From positions 3,348,001-3,412,000 of the forward strand of contig JARWIR010000031.1 of NCBI GenBank assembly GCA_029959085.1: a stretch of 64,000 bases of DNA, given 5' to 3'. A program made the translations under genes and the position numbers. The stretch comes from Nemophila menziesii. Taxonomy: Eukaryota > Streptophyta > Magnoliopsida > Boraginales > Hydrophyllaceae. The notes under the pieces are model-generated. The model worked only from the letters and a program-made list of their open reading frames with translations, searched no databases and was not told the origin of the DNA. Shown in pieces: positions 43,848-55,132 of this stretch; within the stretch, counting starts at the first letter, position 1; every line of letters starts with the position of its first letter.

Positions 43848-45204
43848 CTTTGTCGTCCCGACAAAGTAAAACAAAACAAAGGGGTAGAAGTAAACGTATA
43901 AACACATAGAAGCTAGCAAATAAACCCTAAAGCAATTCTCAAAATAAATCTCATATAACAAACTCTAGAAACTAATATACACATACACTAATCATGCAAC
44001 ATCAAACATAAATAATCTCAATCATAAAATTAAAGTCGCAATGCTTGAAGGTTACACTTGTACTCATCTCTGTATGATGGCTATAGGGTGGTCATTAATC
44101 CTAACTCGCTTTGAACGCTCCACCTAGTGTATTCCCTATCAACAGAATTATAATTTCACTATGCATTTAGGAATCACGAGGTCTTTACGGTTATAATAAT
44201 GGCTTAAGGACGGTATGGATGTATATTTGGTAAATTTGAAGTGAGCTTTTGGCTCTCTCCTCACTTACCATCAACAATGTCCTCGAGCTTGAGTTAACGC
44301 TCAAAAAGATGTTCTCACTCACCCATACACGCAACAATTTAGCGTCCCATGTCTACCCACTATAAATAAGATGATTTTCAGAAAATTTCACTTTGCCGGA
44401 TGTTTTATTCATTCATATTTTTCTTTTCTTTTTCTTTTCTCTTTTCTTTTTTTTTTTTTTTTTTTTTTTGTACAGAAGCAAACCGGGTACCCGGTTTTGA
44501 CGAATCCGGGTTCCCGGTTCCTACTGTATGATTTTTCAAAATTTCTCATTTTTTCTTTCTTTTTCATTTTTCTTCATTCCCGGCAAAGGGTTACAAGTAT
44601 ATATCACCTGCAATTGTGCTACAATACAAAGCACATCGATCCCTACCCATTTAATTCCCCATATGTGGTCCCACCACCCCAAACTCAAGCTCGAGACATG
44701 TCTCAGGATTGTGATTCAAGTGCGGGTCATATGGTCATGCCTAATAATCTAAGGGATAATGGCTTATATCGTGGCTACAAAGAAAAGGCTAAAGGCTCAA
44801 AGTGGGCTAAGACGAATAATAATTAATACAAGGGATAGAAGGCTAAAAAGACACAAATGGCTAACAAAGAACTGCCCCTATCATTTTCCTAAGTACATAG
44901 CTTGTCTTTAGTTCATATCTAGGTGGGTTCTCTACTAATTAGGATCTCACGTTCTACACACCAAACATATTCCTTGAGTACAAGCTTACTTCATTTGCAT
45001 TGTTAATTAATTTTTCCTATCAATTACCTATGTTCGCATGCAATTGTAAGTGCGTTTTATATCAATCCCTAAAGTCCACTATTTACTATCATAGATTTAT
45101 CAAGAGTATGCTTAAAGGGATATTTAAAAATTTCTACAGTCAAACGCAACTCCGAAAATTCTTTTATTGAAAGCAAATAAAGCAAATAACACATAAAAAA
45201 AATT
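43848..45204 (-). other. 3' non-coding region of element 2
   Basis: It contains two adjacent AACCGGG/CCCGGTT hairpins (44479-44521), a 20+ T run on plus (about 44448-44469), and a PPT-like tract (44674-44687). The 151-codon plus frame (44371-44826) is antisense and low-complexity at its start; not called. Confidence 0.7.
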
Positions 45205-45261
45205 GGGATGAGGCAACGAACCCCACCCCAAACTCAAAAATGAGTCGTGTCCCCACGACTC
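45205..45261 (-). other. Twin hairpin with PPT-like tract (element 2 copy)
   Basis: Sense strand: perfect 8-bp stem GAGTCGTG-GGGA-CACGACTC with a GNRA-type loop, then ATTTTTGAGTTT, then GGGGTGGGG-TTCGTTG-CCTCATCCC. Begins about 60 nt after the env-like stop. This intact copy serves as the reference. Confidence 0.7.
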
Positions 45262-45323
45262 GAAAAGACTCAATAAAGCATTTAAACTAATATACACTAA
45301 GAGGAAAGTTTAGAAAACGTATC

Positions 45324-46640
45324 TTAACCAGCGCGAGGCTGGTTATCGGTGTTGCGTTCTGGACCTTTATCTCGCGTAACAGCAGCATAAATCGCGTTTT
45401 GAAGTGTATTTACGCCTAGGATTAAATTTTGAAGCAGGTCCAATTCTTTTGTAACGTTTCCCAAGGTAGCAATCATCCTCTCCTGATTCTCTTCCAACAC
45501 CTGAATCTTCGATTCCAACTCAGGTACAGTTTTCGCTTTCTTTGATTGAGGAGTTCTAGGACTTCTTGTAGTTCGCGTTGCTTCTTCATGGATGTTCTTG
45601 ATTGTGCTCAAAGCTATACTCACACCAACTGAAACAGTATTAATGTCTGCGTTCTTACGCGGAATCTTTGCGTCTAAACACAACTGAGTAATAGTACAAG
45701 GGAACTTCAGATTTTGTTGTTTCATTGGTGATTTCGCGAACTCCATGATCGTATCATAAATGATCTTAGCAACATCAAATGGTTTCTCCTCCAAAATACA
45801 CTGAATAACAAATATGTGCTCTCTCTTCAACTCGGAAGTGTGCTTAATACCAAAGAAAGTGGGTATTACGAAACGAGACCAAACCTTTGCACGAGGTGTC
45901 AAACTACTGCTGTAAAACTGTCCAGGATATCTTTCACCTTCAGGAATTGGGCTAGTCCCAGTAACAAGCACGGTCCCCCAAATGGATTCAAAATCAAAAG
46001 AAGGGTCATTAAGAAATTCTTGGAAGGGACATGTTCCAGAAAAGTTGGGTAGTTTCAATGATTTCCGAATACGTTCAATAGAGAAAGGAACTACCTTTTT
46101 GCGGATATCAATGGCATCATGTGAGGTAGCTAAACCTTCGTAAAATTCTCGCACAAAAGTAGGAATAAACTCAAGCTGCCTTTCTTGTAACGCCTTCCAA
46201 CCAAACTTAGCACATGTCACAGCATATTCCTTGTAATCACTACTCATAATACCCTTAGGAAAATTCGTCTCCTCACCAAATTTCAAAAATTCAATTCTTT
46301 CACGAACCTGAGTATTCCAACAAGTGTAAACCCTCTTAGGCTTGTGAGCCCACATCTTCATACGCGGAGGTTTCGTAACGGGTGCTTCCGGAATCTCTTG
46401 TTCAGTTTCCTTCTCAATGTTCTTCGCAATTTCCTCTCCTGGTTCCTTCTCACTTTCAATCTCATCAATCAATCTTCTCTTTAGACCTGTGATTTCTTTT
46501 CTGTTAGAATCAAGCCTTACTTCGTCAATTTTTCGTTTAGGACGCGCATCAGGAATCTCAATAGCTTGTTCTTGAGAACCACCAATGGTGGTCTTTCTTC
46601 TAGGAGCAGTTCTTCGGAAATCATCGGTTCTGTTAGTCAT
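45324..46640 (-). CDS. Env-position ORF of element 2 (putative plant transposon protein domain, 438 aa)
   Basis: Starts MTNRT, 8 nt after a PPT-like tract (46649-46661). Residues 1-100 are basic and charged (PRRKTT, RPKRK, LKRRL), with nuclear-localisation-like clusters. About 125-330 match the domain that plant annotations call putative plant transposon protein, a usual second ORF of Athila elements (VREFYEGLATS, RKKVVPFSIERI, RAKVWSRFVIPTFFG, HIFVIQCILEEKPFDVA). About 355-425 form a probable coiled coil (ELESKIQVLEENQERMIATLGNVTKEL). No hydrophobic segment is long enough for a membrane anchor. Its role is unknown; position downstream of pol is the only link with Env. It was probably expressed from a spliced or internal-start mRNA. 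Fully open. Confidence 0.88.
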   Translation of the reverse strand: MTNRTDDFRRTAPRRKTTIGGSQEQAIEIPDARPKRKIDEVRLDSNRKEITGLKRRLIDEIESEKEPGEEIAKNIEKETEQEIPEAPVTKPPRMKMWAHKPKRVYTCWNTQVRERIEFLKFGEETNFPKGIMSSDYKEYAVTCAKFGWKALQERQLEFIPTFVREFYEGLATSHDAIDIRKKVVPFSIERIRKSLKLPNFSGTCPFQEFLNDPSFDFESIWGTVLVTGTSPIPEGERYPGQFYSSSLTPRAKVWSRFVIPTFFGIKHTSELKREHIFVIQCILEEKPFDVAKIIYDTIMEFAKSPMKQQNLKFPCTITQLCLDAKIPRKNADINTVSVGVSIALSTIKNIHEEATRTTRSPRTPQSKKAKTVPELESKIQVLEENQERMIATLGNVTKELDLLQNLILGVNTLQNAIYAAVTRDKGPERNTDNQPRAG

Positions 46641-47029
46641 CTCTTTTCACCCCAAACTCAAAACTTCAAATAATGAAAAACTTAGGGAAAAGTTTAGAAT
46701 TTTGATGTTTTGAGGTTTAAGAATTTAAGAACTAGGTGAAATATGAGATGGGTCTTGGTTAATTTGTATGGGAGAAGAAAGAATTGGGTTTAATTTAAGG
46801 AATTGGGTGAAGAAGAATCTTGGGAAAAAGTAAGGATTTGATGATATTTTGGAGAGAAGGTGAGTTGATCTTATGTTTTTGTGGTGAAAGAGGGTAGGAT
46901 TTGATGATATATAGTGTTTTGGTTGATGAATTTCGGAGGTAGGGAGGCTATTGGTGCGTTTTAGGTAAATACTTGCAAAGGAGGCCAAGAAAACTAGGTT
47001 AAACCCCTCAAAACCGACATCACAGCTTC
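46641..47029 (-). other. Leader before the env-position ORF of element 2
   Basis: Non-coding; PPT-like tract TGAGTTTGGGGTGA at 46649-46661 directly before the ATG. Matches about 15600-15979 of element 1. Confidence 0.6.
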
Positions 47030-47565
47030 GAAAACCGGGTTCCCGGTTTTGGCAAACCGGGTTCCCGGTTCCGCGTCGCTGTGACGGCGCGGAAAAAATA
47101 CTTAAATAAAATTTTTTTTTTTTTTTTTTTTTTGTTTTTTTTTTCAAAACGCACCAAAACGCTGGATCCCAAGACGCTGGGTCAGGGATTTGACTCGCTG
47201 GCGCGAATCAAAAACGCGCCAAAACGCCACTTCTCAAAACGCTGGGACAGAACTTTTGGGTTTCATCAGCTCCGAAACCGGGTACCCGGTTCTTCCAAAT
47301 GCGGGTACCCGGATTTGTGTCGATGGCGCGAACTAAAACGCACGAAAACGCAAGCCACCAAAACGCTGGGTCAGGGATTTTCAGAAATCACAGCACCAAA
47401 ACCGGGTACCCGGTTTCGCCAAATGCGGGTTCCCGGTTCCAACGCTGTGATATTACCCAAAAACGCCAAGTGTTGCGTTAGAATGGTTGGTACCAGCTCC
47501 AAAACCGGGTTCCCGGTTTTGCGAAACCGGGTTCCCGGTTTTGCGAAACCGGGTTCCCGGTTTTT
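47030..47565 (-). repeat. Palindrome array of element 2
   Basis: At least eight short palindromes of type AACCGGGT(T/A)CCCGGTT with variable partners (…TTCCAAATGCGGG…), plus GC phrases such as AACGCTGGGTCAGGGA repeated three times. Less regular than the 30-bp palindromes of element 1 but clearly related in sequence. A run of 20+ T (plus) lies at about 47110-47133. PPT-like tract at 47609-47620 follows. Confidence 0.8.
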
Positions 47566-47752
47566 CCTGGACATCCAACCAACTTTTTTTTCGTTTTCGC
47601 CAAATCGACCCCAAACTCAAGTCCTTTTTACCCCTGAAATCATCAAAAACAACTACCCTTCCTCATTTCTTAATAAAAACAATAAAATTACGAAAATCAA
47701 ACTAATCTAAATTGCAAAAATGTAAAAACTCAGCTAATATACAAGTAATTGG

Positions 47753-47789
47753 CTTTTGTTTAACGTCGTTAAGCTCGACGGGTTACCTC
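47753..47789 (-). other. Conserved hairpin after the gag-pol stop (element 2)
   Basis: Sense GAGGTAACCCGTCG-AGCTTAA-CGACGTTAAACAAAAG, identical to element 1, starting a few nt after the gag-pol stop. Confidence 0.65.
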
Positions 47790-47795
47790 ACGCTT

Positions 47796-50700
47796 CTAAG
47801 GAGTCTCGAGGAGATACATGACCTCCCCGGGATGTGGATCTTCCGAGCGATTGGTATTTTCACCTCCATGGTATATCTTCAATCTGTGACCGTTAACCAT
47901 AAAGGTACGGTTCTCTAGCGGATGTTCTATTTCTATCGCCCCATGAGGTGTAACTTTGGTCACTATGTATGGACCTGACCACTTAGATCTCAACTTACCC
48001 GGAAAATTGCTGAACTTTGAATTATACTTTAATACTTTTTGCCCCACTTCAAAGTTCTTTGGACGAATCCGATTGTCATGCCATTTCTTTGTATTTTCTT
48101 TGTAAAGTTTAGCATTTTCATAAGCATGCAATCTGAATTCGTCAAGTTCATTAAGCTTCATCATACGATTCTTTCCGGCTAAGATAGGATCTAAGTTCAA
48201 CTGCGCAATCGCCCAATAGGCACCCATTTCAAGCTCTAAAGGTAAGTGACAAGCCTTACCATACACCATACGATATGGAGATGCACCAACTGGAGTTTTA
48301 AACGCAGTACGATAGGCCCACAATGCATCATCTAACTTCATTGACCAATCTTTTCTTGTAGGACCAACGGTCTTCTCTAGGATTGATTTGACTTCACGAT
48401 TCGAAACTTCAGCTTGACCATTGGATTGTGCATGATATGCAGTAGATACACGGTGTCTAACTTCATACTTCTCTAGAACAGTCTTCAGATATTTATTAAC
48501 GAAATGAGATCCTCCATCGCTAATAATCACTCTAGGTGTGCCATGTCTAGTGAAAATATGTGACTTCAAGAACTTGATCACCACTCGTGAATCATTAGTA
48601 GGTAAAGCCACCGCTTCTACCCACTTAGATACATAATCAACAGCTAATAAGATATAGAGGTTACCATTTGAAGGAACGAAGGGACCCATAAAGTCTATGC
48701 CCCACACATCGAATATCTCAACCTCTAACACATTATTACGCGGCATCTCATCTCTCTTGGATATGTTTCCGGTAAACTGGCATCTCGTACATTTCTTAAC
48801 ATATTCATGACAATCTTTTATAAGAGAAGGCCAGTAAAAACCTGATTGAAATACCTTTGCAGCAGTTCTGTCTCCTTTGAAATGTCCTCCATATAATGAA
48901 TCATGGCATCCAGCTATAATGGCTTGAGTCTCTTCCCTTGCTACACATCTTCGTATCATTTGGTCAGCACAAACTTTATAGAGGAACGGATCCTCCCAAA
49001 AGAACTGTCTGGCACGATGAGCTAACCTCTTTCTTTCTTGATAAGTAGAACCTTCAGGAAAAACACCACTCACCACTAAATTTGCAATATCTGCATACCA
49101 AGGAGCTTCATAATCTCGAACAACGAATAAACTCTCATCAGGAAACTCTTCTCTAACTGCTTCAGTACCACTATTCATCTCTGAACCCTCTAAACGCGAT
49201 AGATGATCTGCAACCTGATTCTCACAACCCTTCCTATCTTTGATCTCTAAATTGAACTCTTGAAGCAATAACACCCATCTGATTAACCTTGGTTTCGCAT
49301 CTTTCTTCTCCATAAGGAATCTGATCGCGGAATGATCTGTATAAACAATAACTTTCGCTCCAAGAAGATAAGAGCGAAATTTATCAAACGAATAGACAAC
49401 TGCTAGCAACTCTTTTTCTGTAACTGTGTAATTAATCTGAGCACCACTAAAAGTTTTACTAGCATAGTAAATCGAATGAAAAACCTTCTCTTTCCTCTGT
49501 CCTAATACAGCTCCCATACACAAATCACTCGCATCACACATAACTTCAAACGGTAAATTCCAATCTGGAGGTAACACTATAGGAGCAGAAATAAGCTTTT
49601 CTTTGATTGCTTTGAAGGCCGCTAAACAAGCTTCATCAAAAAGGAATTTGCAATCCTTTTCGAGTAAGTTGCATAACGGTTTAGCGATCTTAGAAAAATC
49701 TTTAATGAAACGCCTATAAAAGCCAGCATGGCCAAGAAAACTCCTTACCCCTTTAACAGAAACGGGAGGGGGAAGAGTTTTAATTACCTCTATCTTTGCT
49801 CTATCAACCTCTAGACCAACACTCGAAACTTTGTGACCCAGAACAATACCTTCGCGAACCATGAAGTGACACTTCTCCCAGTTGAGCACCAAATCTGTTT
49901 CCTTGCATCTCACTAACACTTTCTCCAAGTTATCCAAACATATATCAAAATCATCACCAAACACGGAGAAATCATCCATGAACACCTCAAGGAAATTATC
50001 TATCATGTCCCAGAAGATGGCCATCATACACCTTTGAAAAGTAGCGGGAGCGTTACACAACCCAAATGGCATTCTGCGATATGCAAAGGTACCAAATGGG
50101 CATGTAAAGGTAGTCTTATGTTGATCTTCTGGAGCCACGTAAATCTGATTGTACCCGGAGTAACCATCCAAGAAGCAATAGTACTCTCTTCCGGCTAATT
50201 TATCTAACATTTGATCGATGAAGGGTAAAGGGAAATGATCTTTTCTGGTGGCCTTGTTCAGCTTTCTGTAATCCATGCAAACTCTCCATCCAACTACCGT
50301 TCTTGAAGGAATCGCTTCATTTTTATCATTAAGAACTGTTGTAATTCCTCCTTTCTTCGGTACACACTGAACTGGACTCACCCATTCACTACTCGAAATG
50401 GGATAAATAATCCCCGCATCTAAAAGCTTAATCACCTCCTTCTTCACCACATCCTTCATGGCTGGCATTAATCTTCTCTGACCTTCAACTGAGCGTGCAT
50501 TAACATCTTCTAGTATGATTTTGTGTTGACAATAGGATGGACTAATGCCTTTGATATCAGCAATTGTCCAACCTATTGCTTCTTTGTTGGCTCTTAACAC
50601 ACGCAACAGTTTATCTTCTTGAGGACCTGTTAAATTAGCTGAAACAATAACAGGTAGAGTTTCATTAGTACCCAGATAAGCATACCTCAACTGTGTTGGC

Positions 50701-53429
50701 AATGGTTTTTCTTCCAACTCCGGAGGAGATTCAATTGAAGGTTTCTTTTTAGGAATAATCTCCCCCGGTTCTCTCACAGGTTCATAGGCAAGACGCCTAT
50801 ATTTCGGATTTTCAGAATTGAGAGCTGCCACTGTTTCTGTAAGCTCCTCCATCATCTCAGGTGAATCTAATGTCAAAGCAGCCTGCAAGATATCATCAAA
50901 ATTTAAACAATTAAATACCTCTTGCGATGCTTGCTCTACTACATCCATTCTGAAGCAATCTTCCTGAGAATCTGGGAATTTCATGGCTCGAAATACATTG
51001 AATTTCACTTCCTCATCTTGTATCCTCATTGTTAATTCGCCATTCTCTACATCGATCAATGTCCTCCCTGTAGCTAGGAAGGGTCTACCCAAAATAATGG
51101 GGACATTTCTATCTGCATTGTATTCAAGAATTACGAAATCAACAGGAAATATAAGTGTACCTGCCTTAACAAGGACATCCTCAATACGGCCTTCAGGATG
51201 AGCAAGAGACCTGTCCGCCATTTGCAAGACCATAGAGGTAGGTCTTGCGTTTCCAATTTTAAGCTTATCAAAGACTGACTTGGGCATCAAGTTAATGCTT
51301 GCCCCCAAATCGCATAGTGCCTTTCCCTTCCATTCTTCTCCAATCGATATGGGAATCGTGAAACTCCCCGGATCAACTAACTTCGGAGGTAATTTACTCT
51401 GGCAAATCGCACTACACTCTTCAGGAAGGCCAATCATCTCATTATCACAGTAGGGCCTTTTATTAGTGAGGGCCCTCTTCAAAAACTTCGTATACTTAGG
51501 AATATCTCGAATTGCCTCAAGTAACGGAATATTAATACTCAAACCCCTCACTCTATTGAAGAATTTCTGAAAATCACCCATATCACCCTTTTTCTGAACT
51601 CGCGATGGAAACGGTGGTGGAGGGCGATTGCTTACAATTTCATCTCTCTTTTTGGGAATTTCTCTTGGTCTTTCTATCTCTTCAACCTCACTATCTTTCT
51701 CATTCTCTTTCTCTTTCTCACCCACTTCCTTTTCTTTTCTTGGAACTTCTTTCTCTTTCATAACGGGAAAAGGAGGTGGAGGAAGGTTCTTACCACTTCT
51801 TAATGTAACAGCCTTGCAATCTTCATGTTGTGTTGGATTTTCCGTATCGCTGGGAAGTTGCCCTTGTGGACGCTGATTCAACTGTTTATTAATTTGACTT
51901 AGCTGATTCTGGAAAATCTTCATATTCGCTTCAGCTGCGTTCTGACGTTCCAAAGCTTGTGTTTGAAGAGCAATCAAATTTTCAACGGTTTTCTGAAGGG
52001 TAATTACTCCTTCTTGTGGATGGGCAGGTAGAGCTTTCTGGTTTAAATTCTCATCGTAGGTATTCTGAGGAGCTTGTCTTTGCACATAATTGTTTTGATT
52101 CTGTCCTCCTTGATGATTGTTATGTGGTCTTGGATTATAGTTGTTGCCTTGAGGACGCGGCTGATACGCGTAAGTAGGATTGGCTGCCCCATTAGGATTT
52201 GAGTATTGAAACCCAGGATGGTTTCTGTTAGGCTGATATCCATTACCACTTGAATTGAAATTACCTCTATTGGACATAAAATTCACTGATTCTTGATTAT
52301 TCGGACAACTTTCCTCATCATGATCATCTACCTTACAAATCGAACACATATACACCTCTTGTGCAGCATGCACAGCTACCTTCTTACCCGAAAATCCTTC
52401 TTTCACAGCTAGAGTAAGCTGCTTCAATTGTTGCTCTATGGTATTCTGGATCTTATTCTCAAACGTAGCAAATTTCTCTTCTATGTCAACATTATTTACT
52501 CCCTTGACTGGTGTTCTTACTGAGCTCCACCCAACTTCATTCTTGACTGTTCTCTCTAAAATAATTTTGGCATGAGCGGGTTGAACTTGAAGAAAACCTG
52601 CTCCACATAGCGTATCCAATTTCTCTCTTGAAATTCCGTCAAGGCCTCTATAAAAGATCTTTAACTGTTGTTGTTCTGAAAAGCCATGATTGGGAACTTT
52701 ACGCAAACACATCTGAAATCTTGTCCAACTCCTACCCACAGTTTCCTCATACTCTTGACGGAATTGTGTCAATTCTAGTTCAGCATCTAACCTCATGTTA
52801 CTTGGGTAATACCTGTCAAAGAAAGCGATTTCTAATTGGTCCCAATTAGTAATCCTCGTAGGATCTTGCGTATCGTGCCATTCACTTGCTCCATCAATGA
52901 CAAAGAATTTGAAAGCAGCAAAATACATCTGTTCTCTTGAAACCCCTTGTGTGATATACGAATCACATATCTGCTTAAATTTTTGTACCGCTCTAAGAGG
53001 ATCTTCCGATGGTCTTCCGCGAAAATTTCCAAAGTTTTGGAACTGAGCTAGCATACCCGAATCTGGACGGAATCTCGGAACATTAATATCTGGAGCACCT
53101 ACTCCTATAGCTGGAGCGCGGAATGGAACTTCTGGAGGGCCATTAGTGAACCACGGATCATGATTCATCACTATCTGGACTGGAGGATTAGGATTTAATG
53201 GTTGAACTTGAGGAATAACGCCTGGAGCTAAAGGTTGGCCATTTGCATCTAACTGGCCTTGTCCATTCTGTTGACCTTGAATAATGATATTCTCCATTCT
53301 GTTACTTAATTCTTCTACTTCCAAAGCTTCTCGTTCTCTTCTTCTTCTGTTTGCAAGTCTGATCAACGATTCTGGATTACTAAGGATCGGAGGTGTTGGC
53401 TCTAGATCCTTGAATAGCCTTCTTCGCAT
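47796..53429 (-). CDS. Gag-pol polyprotein of element 2 (1,877 aa, single frame)
   Basis: Start [14 protein letters not shown], shared with element 1, 112 nt after the PBS. Domains in order by rough residue: gag domain 130-290; zinc knuckle [14 protein letters not shown] about 361-374 (CX2CX4HX4C); N/Q-rich linker 390-540; lysine/glutamate-rich linker 560-630; aspartic protease [11 protein letters not shown] about 707; RT about 1000-1180 with [33 protein letters not shown] and FMDD at about 1149; RNase H from about 1297 ([21 protein letters not shown]); integrase zinc domain near 1506-1550 (H-H-C-C, CTRCQ), core with WGIDFMGP (1573), ISDGGSHF (1635) and QAEVSNRE (about 1673), the D-D-E triad; GPYIVTKV module about 1816. 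All catalytic residues present. Cleavage by its own protease would release the parts; the particle forms in the cytoplasm and integrase acts in the nucleus. Confidence 0.96.
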   Translation of the reverse strand: MRRRLFKDLEPTPPILSNPESLIRLANRRRREREALEVEELSNRMENIIIQGQQNGQGQLDANGQPLAPGVIPQVQPLNPNPPVQIVMNHDPWFTNGPPEVPFRAPAIGVGAPDINVPRFRPDSGMLAQFQNFGNFRGRPSEDPLRAVQKFKQICDSYITQGVSREQMYFAAFKFFVIDGASEWHDTQDPTRITNWDQLEIAFFDRYYPSNMRLDAELELTQFRQEYEETVGRSWTRFQMCLRKVPNHGFSEQQQLKIFYRGLDGISREKLDTLCGAGFLQVQPAHAKIILERTVKNEVGWSSVRTPVKGVNNVDIEEKFATFENKIQNTIEQQLKQLTLAVKEGFSGKKVAVHAAQEVYMCSICKVDDHDEESCPNNQESVNFMSNRGNFNSSGNGYQPNRNHPGFQYSNPNGAANPTYAYQPRPQGNNYNPRPHNNHQGGQNQNNYVQRQAPQNTYDENLNQKALPAHPQEGVITLQKTVENLIALQTQALERQNAAEANMKIFQNQLSQINKQLNQRPQGQLPSDTENPTQHEDCKAVTLRSGKNLPPPPFPVMKEKEVPRKEKEVGEKEKENEKDSEVEEIERPREIPKKRDEIVSNRPPPPFPSRVQKKGDMGDFQKFFNRVRGLSINIPLLEAIRDIPKYTKFLKRALTNKRPYCDNEMIGLPEECSAICQSKLPPKLVDPGSFTIPISIGEEWKGKALCDLGASINLMPKSVFDKLKIGNARPTSMVLQMADRSLAHPEGRIEDVLVKAGTLIFPVDFVILEYNADRNVPIILGRPFLATGRTLIDVENGELTMRIQDEEVKFNVFRAMKFPDSQEDCFRMDVVEQASQEVFNCLNFDDILQAALTLDSPEMMEELTETVAALNSENPKYRRLAYEPVREPGEIIPKKKPSIESPPELEEKPLPTQLRYAYLGTNETLPVIVSANLTGPQEDKLLRVLRANKEAIGWTIADIKGISPSYCQHKIILEDVNARSVEGQRRLMPAMKDVVKKEVIKLLDAGIIYPISSSEWVSPVQCVPKKGGITTVLNDKNEAIPSRTVVGWRVCMDYRKLNKATRKDHFPLPFIDQMLDKLAGREYYCFLDGYSGYNQIYVAPEDQHKTTFTCPFGTFAYRRMPFGLCNAPATFQRCMMAIFWDMIDNFLEVFMDDFSVFGDDFDICLDNLEKVLVRCKETDLVLNWEKCHFMVREGIVLGHKVSSVGLEVDRAKIEVIKTLPPPVSVKGVRSFLGHAGFYRRFIKDFSKIAKPLCNLLEKDCKFLFDEACLAAFKAIKEKLISAPIVLPPDWNLPFEVMCDASDLCMGAVLGQRKEKVFHSIYYASKTFSGAQINYTVTEKELLAVVYSFDKFRSYLLGAKVIVYTDHSAIRFLMEKKDAKPRLIRWVLLLQEFNLEIKDRKGCENQVADHLSRLEGSEMNSGTEAVREEFPDESLFVVRDYEAPWYADIANLVVSGVFPEGSTYQERKRLAHRARQFFWEDPFLYKVCADQMIRRCVAREETQAIIAGCHDSLYGGHFKGDRTAAKVFQSGFYWPSLIKDCHEYVKKCTRCQFTGNISKRDEMPRNNVLEVEIFDVWGIDFMGPFVPSNGNLYILLAVDYVSKWVEAVALPTNDSRVVIKFLKSHIFTRHGTPRVIISDGGSHFVNKYLKTVLEKYEVRHRVSTAYHAQSNGQAEVSNREVKSILEKTVGPTRKDWSMKLDDALWAYRTAFKTPVGASPYRMVYGKACHLPLELEMGAYWAIAQLNLDPILAGKNRMMKLNELDEFRLHAYENAKLYKENTKKWHDNRIRPKNFEVGQKVLKYNSKFSNFPGKLRSKWSGPYIVTKVTPHGAIEIEHPLENRTFMVNGHRLKIYHGGENTNRSEDPHPGEVMYLLETP

Positions 53430-53540
53430 ACACCAAACCTAAAAACCTGAAAAAGCTAACAAACAAAAAAGCGTAAAACTGATAAAATAAAATAAATGCA
53501 CTTATCACTAAAGGATAAACACCGTGGTCACACGCTACCG

Positions 53541-53558
53541 TCCCCGGCAGCGGCGCCA
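53541..53558 (-). promoter_or_regulatory. Primer binding site of element 2, tRNA-Asp
   Basis: TGGCGCCGCTGCCGGGGA on the minus strand, 6 bases inside the LTR; one mismatch to the plant tRNA-Asp 3' end. Confidence 0.9.
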
Positions 53559-53564
53559 AAAACT

Positions 53565-55127
53565 TGGTGGTCCTTTGTGTGTTCTAAAAATAAATGAAAA
53601 TGCTAATCGAACCACAACCGCAAGTGTACGGTTGTCCCAAGTAGTAATCCTGATAAATCAGGTTCGTTCCAAGGACGGATGGTTGATCACAATGTTTAGC
53701 AAGTAGTGATTGATGCACTTATGGAAATGAAAGATAATAAATTGTTTGTTTGGTTTTGTTTATTAAAGCTAATGAATGAAAGACAAATATTAAAATGCAA
53801 GTAGAAGCTAAGACGCAAGTAAAATAAGTGAAAACGCAATATGAGATGTAGTACTTGAGAACGCAAGGATCCTCCTAATTTTACTTTCGAACTTATGTTG
53901 TTTAAGGACTAAATCAGTCAATTACAATGGTCGGGATTCTAAATTCCTTATACCCCCGTCAGGGTGGACTATAAGGCAATCCTAAAGTGTCACTAGTCCC
54001 GTCAGGGTAAATATGATCCACCGTTGGATGATTAAGATTTATTACCACATTGGCCCTAGGATTAACTAAGTTCGTCAGAATCAAAAGTTTTTATCCTAGA
54101 TTGAACAATTATTTCTGTACCTAAACCCCCCGTCAGGATGAACCATACGCCACATATATGGAATAGCTTAGATACTAATACCTAATTTTAGTTCGCGACT
54201 CTAAAATCAGTAAACATTCACAAATTGTCGAAAAGAGTAAAAGCCCTAATTTAATTTAATTCAATAAAAACTCAAATTCAACATTCGTTATAATAATAAA
54301 ATCAAGATTCACCAATTGTTTTGTTCTCAAGCACTAATGGAAATTTAGCTCATATTAAAATTAAAAACAAAATTAAAAGAATTGGAATTCATATTGTTTA
54401 CAAAATTAAAATACGAAAAGAACCTAATTTCCGGAATTGGAATGACTACGAACGGAGTTATAGACCCACTCCAGCTCTTGTAGCTTCTTCTTTCTTCCTT
54501 CTGTTGCTTCTCTCTGGTGTTTAATCTTGTGGAATGTGAATTGTGTGAAAAAGAGAAGTCCAGACCTCCTTTTATAAGTAAAAATTCGGACTAGGGCTTG
54601 GACCAGAAAATAAAAGCCTAATTAAATGTCCAAGCCCACTTTTAAGCCCAAAATCCCGTAACTGATGATAGGCCTTCACTAAAACAGCTTTTCCCGATGC
54701 GTTACAACTCCGATTGACCTCATTCCAGTTGCTAAAGTTCCGTAACTCGATAAGGAATGATTTCTCTTCAAAGGTCAGCGGCTAAATCATCGCTTAAGCA
54801 CCTCGAAATCAGCAATCTATGGCCTGGAAAGTGGATTTTCAGCTCTAAAAATAATATCTTCGGGATTTGCCTTCAAGTCTTGACTCTAATTCACGATCTT
54901 TGACCTTCTCCTCGGATTCCTCTCCTAGCTAACATCTAAAACCTGTAAACTTTACACTAAAAATACCAATATTACGCGCAAAAGTTTAATAAATTAAAAA
55001 TGCTAGAAATAAAAAGGTAATTCCGGATTATTGAATATTTAGTACAAAAGTCTATCAAATTAATTAAATAAACACCAAAAATGATGTCTCCTAAGGGTCT
55101 AAAATAAGAACAATTAGGGAGACATCA
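53565..55127 (-). repeat. 5' LTR of element 2
   Basis: 1,563 bp, same length as the 3' LTR; TATA box TATAAAAG at 54569-54576 (minus). Short frames in it (for example plus 54321-54524) recur in the other LTR and are not genes. Confidence 0.95.
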
Positions 55128-55132
55128 GCTGC

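Larger units (their letters stand above)
42268..55127 (-). mobile_element. Gypsy element 2: complete, possibly autonomous Athila-type retrotransposon
   Basis: 12,860 bp; LTRs both 1,563 bp (42268-43830, 53565-55127), perfect TSD GCTGC (42263-42267, 55128-55132), tRNA-Asp PBS, PPT, open gag-pol (1,877 codons) and open env-position ORF (438 codons). About 8 LTR differences seen by eye (0.5%), so insertion is recent. It sits in the gag/protease linker of element 3 in the same orientation. All catalytic boxes I can check are intact, so it may be able to move and to serve element 1-type copies. Confidence 0.96.

Noticed and set aside
44371..44826. 151-codon plus-strand frame starting in a T-rich tract
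   Set aside because: Antisense to element 2, phenylalanine-rich from a T run, and its end is read through the conserved non-coding 3' region that in element 1 is not open.
52628..52849. Plus-strand frames within 47796-53429
   Set aside because: Shadows of the long minus-strand gag-pol frame.
55091..55127. C-terminal residues of element 3 Gag left of 55128
   Set aside because: They are LTR sequence of element 2 read through at the junction.
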